64,000 nt of DNA, from assembly GCA_035524495.1 (NCBI GenBank), contig DATKOR010000010.1, forward strand, positions 13,837 to 77,836. Reading direction: 5' to 3'. This document shows, piece by piece, positions 8,228-16,848 of the stretch. Made by a program: the position numbers and the translations under genes. The notes below the pieces were generated by a model. That model ran no database searches. It saw only the letters and a list, made by a program, of their open reading frames with translations, and was not told where the DNA came from. The DNA comes from CAIKZZ01 sp035524495. Lineage in GTDB: Bacteria > Pseudomonadota > Gammaproteobacteria > Steroidobacterales > Steroidobacteraceae. Every line of letters starts with the position of its first letter. Positions within the stretch are counted from its first letter, which is position 1.

Positions 8228-9646
8228 ATGTCGATCCCCGTCACGACGCGCTTCGCGCCGAGCCCGACCGGTGCCCTGCACCTTGGGAACGTGCGCACGG
8301 CGCTCTTCAACTGGCTGTACGCGCGCCGCGCGGGCGGCCGCTTCGTGCTGCGCATCGAGGACACCGACCGGGAGCGGTCGAGCGCGGCGCTCGAGGCGGC
8401 ACTGGTCGCGGAGCTGCGCTGGCTCGGCCTCGAATGGGACGCGGGGCCCGACCGCGAGGACGCCCGCGGCCCGTACCGCCAGTCGGCACGCGCCGCCATC
8501 TATGCCGGGGCGTTCGCGCGGCTCGAGGCCGAGGATCGCGCCTACCCCTGCTTCTGTACAGCGCTAGAGCTCGACGTCGAGCGCCGCCGAAGGCTCGCGG
8601 CGGGCCTGCCGCCGCGCTACGCGGGCACCTGCGCGAACCTCGGCGCCGCCGAGCGGGCGCAGCGCGTGGCCGAGGGCCGGCCGGCGACGCTGCGGTTTCG
8701 CGTGACCACGGGCGAGGCGATCGAGTACGAGGATCTCGTCCGCGGACCGCAGCGCTTCGTGAGCGATGACCTCGGCGACTTCGTGATCCGCCGCGCCGAC
8801 GGCAGCGCCGCGTTCCTGTTCTCCAACGCGCTCGACGACGCCGCGATGGGCGTCAGCGACGTGCTGCGCGGCGAGGATCACGTCGCCAATACCCCGCGCC
8901 AGCGCCTGATCGCACGCGCGCTGGGGCTCGACCCGCCCCGCTACGGCCACCTGCCGCTGCTCGTCGGGGAGGGCGGAGCGCCGCTCTCGAAGCGCGACGG
9001 CAGTGCCTCGGTCGCGGAGCTGCGCGAGCAGGGCTACCTGCCCGAGGCGATCCTGAACCTCCTCGGGCGACTCGGGCATCGCTATGCGAGCGAGGGCTGG
9101 CTCACGCGCGAGGGGCTGATCGCGGGCTTTGACCTCGCTGCGCTCGGGCGCGCCCCGGCGCACTTCGACCGCGCGCAGCTCAGGCACTGGCAGCGGGAGG
9201 CGGCACACCGCGCGGACGCGGCGAAGCTCGAGGACTGGGCGCGGGGCCACGTGCCGCCCGGGCGCGAGGCGGCGTTCGTCGCGGCGGTGCGCGCGAACCT
9301 AGAGCTCCCGGCCGATGCGGCGACCTGGGGGCACCTCGTCTTCGGCGAGCTGCCCTGCGCGGGCGGCGAGAATGCGCGCCTGATCGCCGGCGCCGGGACC
9401 GCATTCTGGGACGCCGCGCTCGAGGCGCTCGCGGAAGACGCCGACTACGCGACGCTGATCGCGCGCCTCAAGGCCGCGACCGGCCGCGGCGGCGCGGCGC
9501 TCTTCAAGCCCTTGCGCGCGGCGCTGACGCAGCGCGCGGACGGTCCCGAGCTCGCGGCGCTTTTGAAGGTGATGCCGCCCGCGGTCGCGATGGCGCGCTT
9601 GAACGCGGCGCGCGCGCTCACCGAGAATTCCGCCACCCGACCCTAA
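8228..9646 (+). CDS. gltX: Glutamyl-tRNA synthetase
   Basis: 472 residues. It charges tRNA-Glu (and possibly tRNA-Gln, if this lineage uses the amidotransferase route). Class I signatures are HLGN at 18-21 (the HIGH element, within PSPTGALHLGN) and LSKR at 253-256 (the KMSKS element). A CFC at 108-110 with Tyr131 and Cys135 matches the zinc-binding pattern of bacterial GluRS. Two ATG-type starts are possible, but only the one at 8228 gives the standard N-terminus; no Shine-Dalgarno is visible before it. cysS follows 11 bases downstream. Confidence 0.96.
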   Translation: MSIPVTTRFAPSPTGALHLGNVRTALFNWLYARRAGGRFVLRIEDTDRERSSAALEAALVAELRWLGLEWDAGPDREDARGPYRQSARAAIYAGAFARLEAEDRAYPCFCTALELDVERRRRLAAGLPPRYAGTCANLGAAERAQRVAEGRPATLRFRVTTGEAIEYEDLVRGPQRFVSDDLGDFVIRRADGSAAFLFSNALDDAAMGVSDVLRGEDHVANTPRQRLIARALGLDPPRYGHLPLLVGEGGAPLSKRDGSASVAELREQGYLPEAILNLLGRLGHRYASEGWLTREGLIAGFDLAALGRAPAHFDRAQLRHWQREAAHRADAAKLEDWARGHVPPGREAAFVAAVRANLELPADAATWGHLVFGELPCAGGENARLIAGAGTAFWDAALEALAEDADYATLIARLKAATGRGGAALFKPLRAALTQRADGPELAALLKVMPPAVAMARLNAARALTENSATRP

Positions 9647-9657
9647 AGAGCCCCCCG

Positions 9658-11067
9658 ATGATCGAAATCCACAATTCGCTGACCGGCCGCAAGGAACCGC
9701 TCCGGGAGCTCGAGCCGGGTCACGTGCGGATGTACGTGTGCGGCATGACGGTCTACGACTACTGCCACGTCGGCCACGCGCGCTCGCTGGTCGTGTTCGA
9801 CGTCGTGCGCCGCTACCTGCGCTTTCGCGGCTACCGCGTCACGCACGTGCGCAACATCACCGACATCGACGACAAGATCATCGCGCGCGCAGCCGAGAAC
9901 AACGAGCCGATGGCGGCGCTGACGGCGCGCTTCATCAAGGCGCTGCACGAGGACTGCGCGGCGCTCGGCGTGGAGACGCCGGAGCACGAGCCGCGCGCGA
10001 CCGACTACATCGAGCCGATCGTCAGCATGACCGCCAAACTGATCGAGAAGGGCTACGCCTACGTCGCCGATGGCGACGTGCTCTACTCGGTCAGCCGCTT
10101 CGCGCCCTACGGGCAGCTGTCCGGCAAGAAACTCGCGGACCTGCGGGCCGGGGCGCGCGTCGAGGTCGACGAGTCGAAGCGCGATCCCCTCGACTTCGTG
10201 CTGTGGAAGGCCGCGAAGCCCGGCGAGCCCTCGTGGCCCTCGCCGTGGGGGGCGGGACGCCCGGGCTGGCACATCGAGTGCTCGGCGATGTCGGTGGCGC
10301 TCCTGGGCGCGCACTTCGACATCCACGGCGGCGGCATGGACCTCAAGTTCCCGCACCACGAGAACGAGATCGCCCAGAGCTGCGCCGCGTGCGGCACGCC
10401 GTTCGTGAACGTGTGGATGCACAACGGCTTCGTCAACATCAACGCCGAGAAGATGTCGAAGTCGCTCGGCAACTTCTTCACGGTGCGCGACGTGCTGCCG
10501 AGGCTCAGGCCCGAGGTGCTGCGCGCCTTCGTGCTCGCCTCGCACTACCGCGGCCCGGTGAACTACTCCGACGACAACCTCCGCCAGGCCGATGCGGCGC
10601 TCGAGCGGCTGTACGTGGCGCTGCGCGGCGTGCAGCCGGCGGCCGAGGGCCAGACCGAGGCGACCCAGCGCTTCACGGCCGCGATGGACGACGACTTCAA
10701 CACGCCCGAGGCACTCGCGGTGCTGCAGGCGCTCGCGCGCGAGCTCAACGTCGCGAAGGCGGCGGGAGAGACGGCGCGGGCGCGCTCGCTCGCCGCGGAG
10801 CTTCGGCGCCTCGGCGGCGTGCTCGGCATCCTGACCGACGACCCGGAGCGCTGGCTCAAGTTCAGGCCCGTGCGTGCTCTCGACGAGACCGCGGCCGCGG
10901 CCGACGGCCGCCCGGAGGCGGCCGAGATCGAAGCGCTGATCGCGGCGCGCAGCGCCGCGCGCAAGGCGCGCGACTTCAAGGAGTCGGACCGGATCCGCGA
11001 CGAGCTCGTCGTGCGCGGCGTCGTGCTCGAGGACGGCCCGCAGGGGACGATCTGGCGCTACCGGTGA
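9658..11067 (+). CDS. cysS: Cysteinyl-tRNA synthetase
   Basis: 469 residues, normal length. It charges tRNA-Cys in the cytoplasm. HVGH at 37-40 and KMSKS at 265-269 are the class I catalytic motifs. Zinc ligands are expected at Cys28, the Cys of WHIECSAM and the HHENE region, all present. The start at 9658 begins MIEIHNSLTG as in relatives. It lies 11 bases after gltX, likely one operon, and ends 3 bases from the stop of the convergent folD. Confidence 0.97.
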   Translation: MIEIHNSLTGRKEPLRELEPGHVRMYVCGMTVYDYCHVGHARSLVVFDVVRRYLRFRGYRVTHVRNITDIDDKIIARAAENNEPMAALTARFIKALHEDCAALGVETPEHEPRATDYIEPIVSMTAKLIEKGYAYVADGDVLYSVSRFAPYGQLSGKKLADLRAGARVEVDESKRDPLDFVLWKAAKPGEPSWPSPWGAGRPGWHIECSAMSVALLGAHFDIHGGGMDLKFPHHENEIAQSCAACGTPFVNVWMHNGFVNINAEKMSKSLGNFFTVRDVLPRLRPEVLRAFVLASHYRGPVNYSDDNLRQADAALERLYVALRGVQPAAEGQTEATQRFTAAMDDDFNTPEALAVLQALARELNVAKAAGETARARSLAAELRRLGGVLGILTDDPERWLKFRPVRALDETAAAADGRPEAAEIEALIAARSAARKARDFKESDRIRDELVVRGVVLEDGPQGTIWRYR

Positions 11068-11070
11068 GGC

Positions 11071-11937
11071 TCAGGCGGTCACGAGCCCCTGATGCGCGAG
11101 CGCGCTCTCGAGCGTGTTCTTCATGAGCGCGGCGATCGTCATAGGCCCGACCCCGCCCGGGACGGGCGTGATCCATCCGGCGCGCTCGCGCGCGCTCTCG
11201 AAGTGGACGTCGCCCGCGAGCTTGCCGTCGGGGAGGCGGTTGATGCCGACGTCGATGACGACCGCGCCCTCGCGGACCCAGGCGCCGGGGATCATGTTGG
11301 GCTTGCCGGTCGCGACCACCAGGATCTCGGCGCGGCCGACGTGGGCCTCGAGGTCGCGCGTCGCGCTGTGGCAGACCGTGATCGTCGCCGCGGCCGCGAG
11401 GAGCTCGAGCGCCATCGGCCGCCCGACGATGTTCGACTGGCCGACGATGACGGCGTCCTTGCCGCGCGGGGCGATGCCGCACTTCTCGAGCATGATCATG
11501 ATCCCGTACGGCGTGCACGAGCGCAGCAGAGGCTTTCTGAGCGCGAGGCGCCCGACGTTGTATGGGTGAAAGCCATCGACGTCCTTCGCCGGGTCGATGC
11601 GCTCGATGATCGCGTGCGGGTTGATGTGCTTCGGGAGCGGCGACTGCACGAGGATGCCGTCGATCGCGGGATCGGCGTTCAGCCGGTCGATCAGCGCGAC
11701 GAGCGCGGCCTCGCTGGTGCCCGCCGGGAGGTCGTGGGCGACCGAGACGACGCCCGTCTCCTCGCAGGCGAGGCGCTTGTTGCGCACGTAGATCCCGGAG
11801 GCCGGGTCCTCGCCGACCATGACCACCGCGAGCCCCGGCCGGCGCGCGCCGCGCGCCGCGAGGTCGTCGGTCGCGCGGCGCACGTCCGCTTTCAGCGCCT
11901 TCGAAATCGCCTTGCCGTCGATCAGCTTCGCCGCCAC
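11071..11937 (-). CDS. folD: Methylenetetrahydrofolate dehydrogenase/cyclohydrolase
   Basis: 288 residues from a GTG at 11937. This start is preferred to the GTG 48 bases upstream because GGGAGAGG lies just before it and the protein then begins VAAKLIDGKAIS, as in the family. FolD interconverts methylene-, methenyl- and 10-formyl-tetrahydrofolate with NADP. Motifs present: YVRNKRLACEE with the catalytic Lys, DGILVQSPLPKH, PAKDVDGFH, VGQSNIVGRPMA (Rossmann), and PGGVGPMT. It is convergent with cysS and divergent from the tRNA operon. Confidence 0.96.
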   Translation of the reverse strand: MAAKLIDGKAISKALKADVRRATDDLAARGARRPGLAVVMVGEDPASGIYVRNKRLACEETGVVSVAHDLPAGTSEAALVALIDRLNADPAIDGILVQSPLPKHINPHAIIERIDPAKDVDGFHPYNVGRLALRKPLLRSCTPYGIMIMLEKCGIAPRGKDAVIVGQSNIVGRPMALELLAAAATITVCHSATRDLEAHVGRAEILVVATGKPNMIPGAWVREGAVVIDVGINRLPDGKLAGDVHFESARERAGWITPVPGGVGPMTIAALMKNTLESALAHQGLVTA

Positions 11938-12014
11938 GATGCCTCTCCCGCGCCGAGAAACGCCTAAAACTCGTAATTCTCGCACGAGGTCCGGCGCAAA
12001 TGGGACCGTCGCGT

Positions 12015-12043
12015 TTGACGGCCCGGGAGGGGGTCTTTAAGAT
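12015..12043 (+). promoter_or_regulatory. Promoter of the tRNA-Pro/Arg/His operon
   Basis: TTGACG at 12015-12020 and TAAGAT at 12038-12043 are separated by exactly 17 bases, with a GC-rich discriminator after the -10. A start near 12050 would leave a short 5' leader before tRNA-Pro at 12072. GC-rich discriminators are typical of stable-RNA promoters under stringent control. Confidence 0.65.
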
Positions 12044-12071
12044 TGCCTGTCCCGTGCGATGCGGACGCGGG

Positions 12072-12148
12072 CGGGGCATGGCGCAGTCTGGTAGCGCATC
12101 TGCTTTGGGAGCAGAGGGTCGGGGGTTCAAATCCCTCTGCCCCGACCA
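12072..12148 (+). tRNA. tRNA-Pro (anticodon TGG)
   Basis: Acceptor CGGGGCA (12072-12078) pairs with TGCCCCG (12138-12144), then discriminator A and encoded CCA (12146-12148). The anticodon loop is TTTGGGA, giving TGG; the T-loop is TTCAAAT. First gene of the tRNA cluster. Confidence 0.97.
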
Positions 12149-12221
12149 CCGATCGCAGGCGGTTGCCGCTTCCCGAAGGCGGCGCCGGGCGGGACTCGGG
12201 ACCGGGATCGGGGGCCAGCGA

Positions 12222-12298
12222 GCGCCCGTAGCTCAACCGGATAGAGCACCGGCCTTCTAAGCCGGCGGTTGCAGGTTCGAGTCCTGCCGGGCGCGCCA
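12222..12298 (+). tRNA. tRNA-Arg (anticodon TCT)
   Basis: Acceptor GCGCCCG (12222-12228) pairs with CGGGCGC (12288-12294); discriminator G and CCA follow. The anticodon arm CCGGC-CTTCTAA-GCCGG gives TCT. It lies 73 bases after tRNA-Pro. Confidence 0.97.
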
Positions 12299-12370
12299 AC
12301 CGATGTTCGGCAGGACGGTTGAGGTCGAGGTAGATCGGGTCGAGAGTAGTCTTCAGTTCGTCGCGACGAT

Positions 12371-12447
12371 GGTGGACGTAGCTCAGTTGGTAGAGCCCCG
12401 GATTGTGATTCCGGCCGTCGTGGGTTCGAGTCCCATCGTCCACCCCA
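12371..12447 (+). tRNA. tRNA-His (anticodon GTG), 3' end is the island attachment site
   Basis: Starts with the extra G(-1) at 12371 that is diagnostic of tRNA-His, pairing with the C before CCA; the anticodon loop is TTGTGAT (GTG). CCA is encoded at 12445-12447. The last 17 bases (12431-12447) are repeated exactly at 38006-38022, so the gene is intact after integration of the element that starts at 12448. Confidence 0.97.
12431..12447 (+). repeat. Left attachment repeat (attL) within tRNA-His
   Basis: TCCCATCGTCCACCCCA, the T-stem/acceptor 3' side of tRNA-His. Identical to 38006-38022. 3' ends of tRNA genes are the classic target of tyrosine integrases, which rebuild the tRNA end upon insertion. 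Confidence 0.8.
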
Positions 12448-12455
12448 ATTTTGAG

Positions 12456-12477
12456 CGGCGCGCTTAATGGAGCGCCG
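12456..12477 (+). terminator. Possible hairpin after tRNA-His
   Basis: CGGCGC (12456-12461) and GCGCCG (12472-12477) form a 6-bp stem with a 10-base loop, 8 bases after the tRNA. It is followed by A residues and only later a T run (12487-12491), so it is not a canonical intrinsic terminator; it may stabilise the 3' end of the tRNA transcript. Confidence 0.3.
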
Positions 12478-12806
12478 AAAAATGGCTTTTTCTCTGATTT
12501 TGCAGATTGGGTGAATGCCCACGCGCGATTGGGTGTCGTCGGCCCAGGCGCGACCCGCGGCTGCAATCAAGGGGTTGGCTTCGCACGTCGTAAAGCTGTT
12601 ACACAGCCCGATACACACGGGCCGAATGCGCTCGGCTAGGCCGATTGGTGCGCGCGCCCGGAAGGACTTGCGGCTCCATCGCCGGATGTCGGGCGGGTCA
12701 CGCGGTGGCGGAAAGTCCGCGGTGGTTCCCAACCGCCGAGCGCCGTCGACCTGCGGCGCCCGGCGATCACCCTCATTCGCGTCCCGTTGCAGGACGCCCG
12801 GCTACG
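12478..12806. other. Gene-free stretch at the island's left end
   Basis: No recognisable gene on either strand. This is where an integrase gene would be expected; none of the frames shows a tyrosine-recombinase motif. A frame read antisense through the tRNAs gives a well-known artefact protein and was rejected. Confidence 0.5.
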
Positions 12807-13562
12807 CTAGGTGTGCTGGCGATGGCTGTAGTCCTCGCGCAGGTGAGCGATCCGTGCATCCAGCGCCGCCTTGAGATCGCCCTTCTCCTTGGCGGCCTTC
12901 TTCTGCAGCGCTTCGACCTTGGCTTCGAGCTCCCGCTTGGCCTGCTCTGAGCGCGCCCGCGACTGCTCGAGCTTCTTCTCGCGGCGTGCGTTCAAGCTAT
13001 CGATCTTCGCCTGCAGCTTGATCTTTCGATCCGCCGCTGCCTTCGCATGCTCGGCCTTGAGCTGATCGATTTCGGCGCGCAGCGACGCTGCCTCGCGATC
13101 CGATCGATCTTCCTTCACGGTCTTTCGCAGCGTCCGGAACACGACCCCGCCGATCGCCTCCATGCGTGAATCGACCGGCGTCACCCATTCCTCGGTCATG
13201 TCCGCGACCACGGCACATTTCCCCGGCGTCAACGCCTGCGAGACCTCGGCCACGAAGTCGGCGTCCAGGTCCGACGCGTACACATCGCCGATGAGACCGC
13301 TCAACGCGCCGACCGCGGCACCGACGCCGAGCCCGACCGGTCCACCCAGCAGGCCGATCAGGCTGCCGATGGCCGTACCCGAGAAGGTCCTGATCGGAAA
13401 CTCGTCGACGCGCTTCGTCGACACTGTCCCATCGACGTTCTTCTTGATGACCGCCTGGGCGTAGATCGAAATGCTGCCTTCCGCGTCCAGCGCGGTGAGC
13501 GCCTTTGCGCCTTCATAAGCGGCTGTCTCGCTGTCAAACACTACTGCCAACATCTTGTCCAT
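12807..13562 (-). CDS. DUF1269 glycine-zipper protein with C-terminal coiled coil (copy 1)
   Basis: 251 residues from the ATG at 13562, which has GAGGAGG 6 bases upstream (a TTG 6 bases earlier is less likely). N-terminal alpha/beta half (LAVVFDSETAAYEGAKAL...), a glycine-rich hydrophobic hairpin (~60-95, GSLIGLLGGPVGLGVGAAVGA), the conserved EEWVTPVDSRMEAIGG, then ~100 residues of highly charged Lys/Glu/Ala coiled coil. DUF1269 proteins have no established function; the glycine zipper suggests membrane insertion. Two paralogues (32371-33162, 33252-34103) and a broken one (16604-16848) lie in the same island. Confidence 0.85.
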   Translation of the reverse strand: MDKMLAVVFDSETAAYEGAKALTALDAEGSISIYAQAVIKKNVDGTVSTKRVDEFPIRTFSGTAIGSLIGLLGGPVGLGVGAAVGALSGLIGDVYASDLDADFVAEVSQALTPGKCAVVADMTEEWVTPVDSRMEAIGGVVFRTLRKTVKEDRSDREAASLRAEIDQLKAEHAKAAADRKIKLQAKIDSLNARREKKLEQSRARSEQAKRELEAKVEALQKKAAKEKGDLKAALDARIAHLREDYSHRQHT

Positions 13563-13969
13563 ATCCAATCCTCCTCATATGGCGAAAGAAATCGCTCGCG
13601 CCGGCGTAGAGGACCTGCCGCAAGGCAATCCGCGCGGAGCGAGGCACGGCGCGACAGATGCCGCGCCATCAACGAGAACACCGACGCCAGTCGTGGATCC
13701 GACATGCCGGAAGGTCAGGCTCGGCAACTGGCCGAACAGCAACACGTCGGGAACATCCAGAACCGCCCCGGCAACCTTCATCCAACCCCGTTGCGGACGC
13801 CGCAGCGCGCCGGCGACGATGACGAACAAGGACTGGCTGCAGGCCATCGTCGCCACCTCCGGTCGGCCGACGGCCGGGCTTGCGGCCGCGCAATCACTGC
13901 AGTTCCCGGATCCGGATCGTCCGGACCCGGCGAGGTGTCCGACGAAGCGATGCGGATCGTGCATTCAGA
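13563..13969. other. 407-base gap without a recognisable gene
   Basis: Contains the GAGGAGG ribosome site of the DUF1269 gene at its left edge. Frames are open on both strands, as expected at this GC content, but none has a credible start, domain or codon pattern. Confidence 0.4.
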
Positions 13970-14374
13970 TCACTTCTTGCTCGTCGGCGGCGCGTACTCA
14001 AACGCCGGTGCCGTCTTCAGGGCGTCCCTGGTGCCGCCTACAAGGACGTATTTGCCGTTCTGCAGCTTGATCTGCGAGACCGGTACGGCGACGTCGTGAC
14101 GGTCGACACCCAGGAACCCGCCCACGCCGATGATCGCGTATGAGACCGCCTTGTCCGGTGCGATGATGATGTCGTCGACGGTTCCGATGCGTTCGTTCTT
14201 GTCGTTGTAGACCGTGCTGCCCAGCACTTGCCGCTTGGCGCTCCAACCCAGAGCAAGTTCGCGTATCTCGGTCGCGGAGACGCCGATGACCGTAGAGCCG
14301 GCGACCTGCGCAGCCGCAACGGCTGGCACGAGCAGGCAGAACCCGATCACAGCGGGCAGGGCGATGCGGATCAT
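13970..14374 (-). CDS. Exported PRC-barrel domain protein
   Basis: 134 residues, ATG at 14374 with GAGGAG upstream. Signal peptide MIRIALPAVIGFCLLVPAVAAA-like (cleavage after ~22), then a PRC-barrel: VLGSTVYNDKNERIGTVDDIII followed by VSYAIIGVGGFLGVDRHDVAVP. PRC-barrels occur in photosynthetic reaction-centre H subunits and RimM and often act as small-molecule or RNA binding modules; the free periplasmic form is common in stress and sporadic gene clusters but has no known role. Same strand as the BON protein upstream (gap 120 bases). Confidence 0.85.
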   Translation of the reverse strand: MIRIALPAVIGFCLLVPAVAAAQVAGSTVIGVSATEIRELALGWSAKRQVLGSTVYNDKNERIGTVDDIIIAPDKAVSYAIIGVGGFLGVDRHDVAVPVSQIKLQNGKYVLVGGTRDALKTAPAFEYAPPTSKK

Positions 14375-14494
14375 GAAGATCTCCTCAAGTCGTGCGCCGT
14401 CGGCATGCGATCAACGTCGATGACCGCGAGCCAGGCGGCGCAAAGGAACCGAGATCCCGCCGCCCAACGGGGCGGGACCGCGGTGCCGGGCCGT

Positions 14495-15142
14495 TCAACT
14501 CACCGTCAGCTGATTGTCGACCTGCGTGACGCCGGGCGCCGACCAGGCGGTGTTTTCGGCGATGTCGCGCTCGAGCCAGCTGTCGACGTCGCCTCTCAGC
14601 GTCACCTTGCCGCCGTCGGCAATCACAGTGATGTGCTCGGCTTCGAGCTGAGCATTCCGGCTGAGGGCCGCTTTGATCTTGTCGCGAACTGCCGGAGCCT
14701 TAACGACCGGCCTGATCGCGATCTCATTGATGACGCCGACGACTCCACTCAGCTTTCGGACGTCAGCTTCAGCCTCATCCTTCTGGAACTTCCAATGCAC
14801 CTCGCCGCTGAGCGTCACCAGGCCCTTTTCGACACGAATCTTGACCGTGCCGGGCACCCTGATATCCCAAGCCAAGACCTGCGCCGCGCGCTTCGCGAGT
14901 CCGACGTCGTCGTCGGCCGTCTGCGGCGGGTATTGCACCTTCAGGTCCTCGACCACCGCCTTGACACCCGCGAGCCGACCCGCGGCGCTCTCGGCGGCGT
15001 GCTTTTCCGCGTAGCTGCTCACCGTCCCGGTGAGCGTGATCACGCCGTCGTTCGCCGTGACGCCGATCAGCGCGGCGTTGAGGCTCGGCTCCCAGTTGAG
15101 TTCATCAATTACGGCTTGACGTAGCTCGGTGTCCTTCATCAT
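14495..15142 (-). CDS. Triple BON-domain protein
   Basis: 215 residues; start at the ATG 15142, 6 bases after a GAGG. No signal peptide. Three BON repeats (about residues 5-75, 78-145, 148-215), each with a pattern such as GVITLTGTVSSYAEKHAAE, GLVTLSGEVHWKFQKDEAE and GKVTLRGDVDSWLERDIAE. BON domains bind phospholipid surfaces (OsmY, DolP). A cytosolic triple-BON protein would fit envelope or osmotic stress protection. In low-oxygen persistence loci BON proteins accompany UspA and phosphoketolase, as here. Confidence 0.88.
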   Translation of the reverse strand: MMKDTELRQAVIDELNWEPSLNAALIGVTANDGVITLTGTVSSYAEKHAAESAAGRLAGVKAVVEDLKVQYPPQTADDDVGLAKRAAQVLAWDIRVPGTVKIRVEKGLVTLSGEVHWKFQKDEAEADVRKLSGVVGVINEIAIRPVVKAPAVRDKIKAALSRNAQLEAEHITVIADGGKVTLRGDVDSWLERDIAENTAWSAPGVTQVDNQLTVS

Positions 15143-15511
15143 CGCCACCTCGTGGTTGCATACCAGGTGAGGCCCACCTCTTGCCAGCTACGAACAGGTG
15201 CGTCACGTGCGCGCCGAGCGGAACCTCCGACGAAGCCCGGCGCTGCGTGCCAGTGGCCTTCCGTAGCAGTGCTTTTAATAAATTGGGCCCGTCCCAGTGG
15301 AGCGTCTATTCGGCCCTTCCGAAGGAGCACAGCCACGTGTGCGGACCCGGCTTGCCGCCGGAATCGGTGCAACTGCCGATGGGCGCCGGGCGCCAACGAC
15401 GCACGCGTACAAATGTGTCTTGCAATCAAGGCGGCCGCACAAGATTCCAAAATCCGTTGCGCACTGGCGACAATCGGTGCGGCGATCGCCGTCGGCGGTG
15501 CGCCGCGACGG
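15143..15511. other. 369-base gap without a recognisable gene
   Basis: Lies between the BON and CHAD genes, both on the - strand. It must hold the promoter of the BON gene, but no clear -35/-10 pair stands out. No protein domain recognised in any frame. Confidence 0.4.
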
Positions 15512-16471
15512 TCATTCCCAAAACGGAATGGACCTTTGAAAGGTGTGCCAGGCCGGGACGAGGGTGGTCAGCCGCCTGCCGATTGCGGCGCGGAGCCTGT
15601 CGTCGGTCGTGCTGAGATTGCGGCAGTTCAATGAACCCAGAAGCCGTCGCGCGACCACGAGATCGTTCAGGTCGCCCAACACGTCTTGCAGAGAGCGCAG
15701 GGCGCTTCCATATCGCTTGACCTTCTTGCGCGGGTAGAGGCTGGACAGTGCATCGGTGTCGTAGCGCAGCTGCTTGAGCGCGATGCGCAGCCGATGCCGC
15801 CTCTTTGGCGTGAGCCGCTTGATGTGCTTCCCGGCCCGGCGCGCCTTGCGTGCGCTGCGGCGAAGCCAGGGTCGGGCGGCTTTCACGAGACGCGTCTCTA
15901 GCGAGGCGCGCATGCTGGGGCCGAGTCCCGCGCACCACTCGTCCCCGGCGAGCCAGAGTTCCAGGGCGCGGACGAAGGATGCACTGCGACGCGAGCGAAT
16001 GGCTCGCATCGCCGCCCGGTGCGCAATCACGCGGCGGGCGGCCGCCTCGTCGGCGCTGCCGCCCGCCGTAGTCCGTCTCGCCGCTCCTCGCCCGACCGTC
16101 GTCAGAGTCTGCGTTGCGCAGACGTCCCAGTCGCGCGCGCTTCCCAGAATCGAGGTCAGCCACTGCAGGTCGTCCGTGATGCGTTTCGCCTTCGGCGAGG
16201 CGATGACGTCCTCAAACAGCATCAGCGTCGCATTCAGTTGCCGCAGCGCGACGCGCATCTGGTGGATGCATTCGATGCCCCCTCCCTGCACGGCGGCCGC
16301 CCGGTTCCTGGTGAGATGGGCGATCGCCCCGCGCATGATGACGACAAATCCCTCCCGGACGGTCGTCGTGTGTGCGAGTCGAATCGCGGCGGCTTTGGAC
16401 GGGTGCGCGCGGCCGCGCGGCGATGATCCACCGTGTTCTCGAAGAGTGATGCGACGCGACCGAGAAGGCAT
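15512..16471 (-). CDS. CHAD domain protein
   Basis: 319 residues. CHAD (conserved histidine alpha-helical domain) proteins bind inorganic polyphosphate and localise to polyphosphate granules. Visible features: IHQMRVALRQLNATLMLFEDV (the paired His/Arg helix) near residue 90, RRHRLRIALKQLRYDTDALSSL near 225 (second repeat), and many Arg/Lys/His forming the basic surface. No CYTH domain is fused and no CYTH or ppk gene is nearby. The N-terminus is Arg-rich and may be shorter than drawn. Polyphosphate binding fits the starvation/anoxia theme of the island. Confidence 0.85.
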   Translation of the reverse strand: MPSRSRRITLREHGGSSPRGRAHPSKAAAIRLAHTTTVREGFVVIMRGAIAHLTRNRAAAVQGGGIECIHQMRVALRQLNATLMLFEDVIASPKAKRITDDLQWLTSILGSARDWDVCATQTLTTVGRGAARRTTAGGSADEAAARRVIAHRAAMRAIRSRRSASFVRALELWLAGDEWCAGLGPSMRASLETRLVKAARPWLRRSARKARRAGKHIKRLTPKRRHRLRIALKQLRYDTDALSSLYPRKKVKRYGSALRSLQDVLGDLNDLVVARRLLGSLNCRNLSTTDDRLRAAIGRRLTTLVPAWHTFQRSIPFWE

Positions 16472-16603
16472 GAGTTCGCTCAGCGCTCAAGGCCTATCGA
16501 AAGCCGCGCGGACCGTTAGGGCCGCGCGGTCCGACGTGCCGAGAGCACGCGCGTGAGTGCGCAAGCAGGAATTTGAGTTGTCCTCAGTTTGGCTGACGCC
16601 AAT

Positions 16604-16848
16604 TCATCCCTGATGCCGGCGATTGTGGTCCGCTCGGAGCCGCGCGATCCGCGCATCAAGCGCGGCCTTGCTGGCGCCCTTCGCGCGCGAGGCCTTCTGC
16701 TGCAGTGCATCGACCTTTGCCTTAAGTTCCTGCTCGACCCGCACGGCGTACAACTGCGACTGTTCGAGCTTCTTTTCGCGCCGCGCGCCCAGCTGGTCAA
16801 TCCGGGCCTGTAACCTTATCTTGCGTTCGACACCGGACTGCAGTGACG
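16604..16848 (-). pseudogene. 3' fragment of a DUF1269/coiled-coil gene
   Basis: Read on the - strand up to the TGA at 16604-16606, this frame gives KIRLQARIDQLGARREKK... and ends ALDARIARLRADHNRRHQG, closely matching the C-terminal coiled coil of the intact copy at 12807-13562 (KIKLQAKIDSLNARREKK... ALDARIAHLRED). The upstream N-terminal and glycine-zipper parts are missing and the frame loses similarity near 16848. A remnant of a fourth paralogue, indicating duplication and decay inside the island. Confidence 0.7.

Noticed and set aside
12127..12732. - strand frame reading through the tRNA-Arg and tRNA-His genes (WDSNPRRPESQSGALPTEL pattern)
   Set aside because: This is the well-known false protein produced by translating the antisense strand of tRNA genes.
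13575..13964. 129-codon - strand frame between the DUF1269 and PRC-barrel genes
   Set aside because: No ribosome site, no domain, and several frames are equally open.
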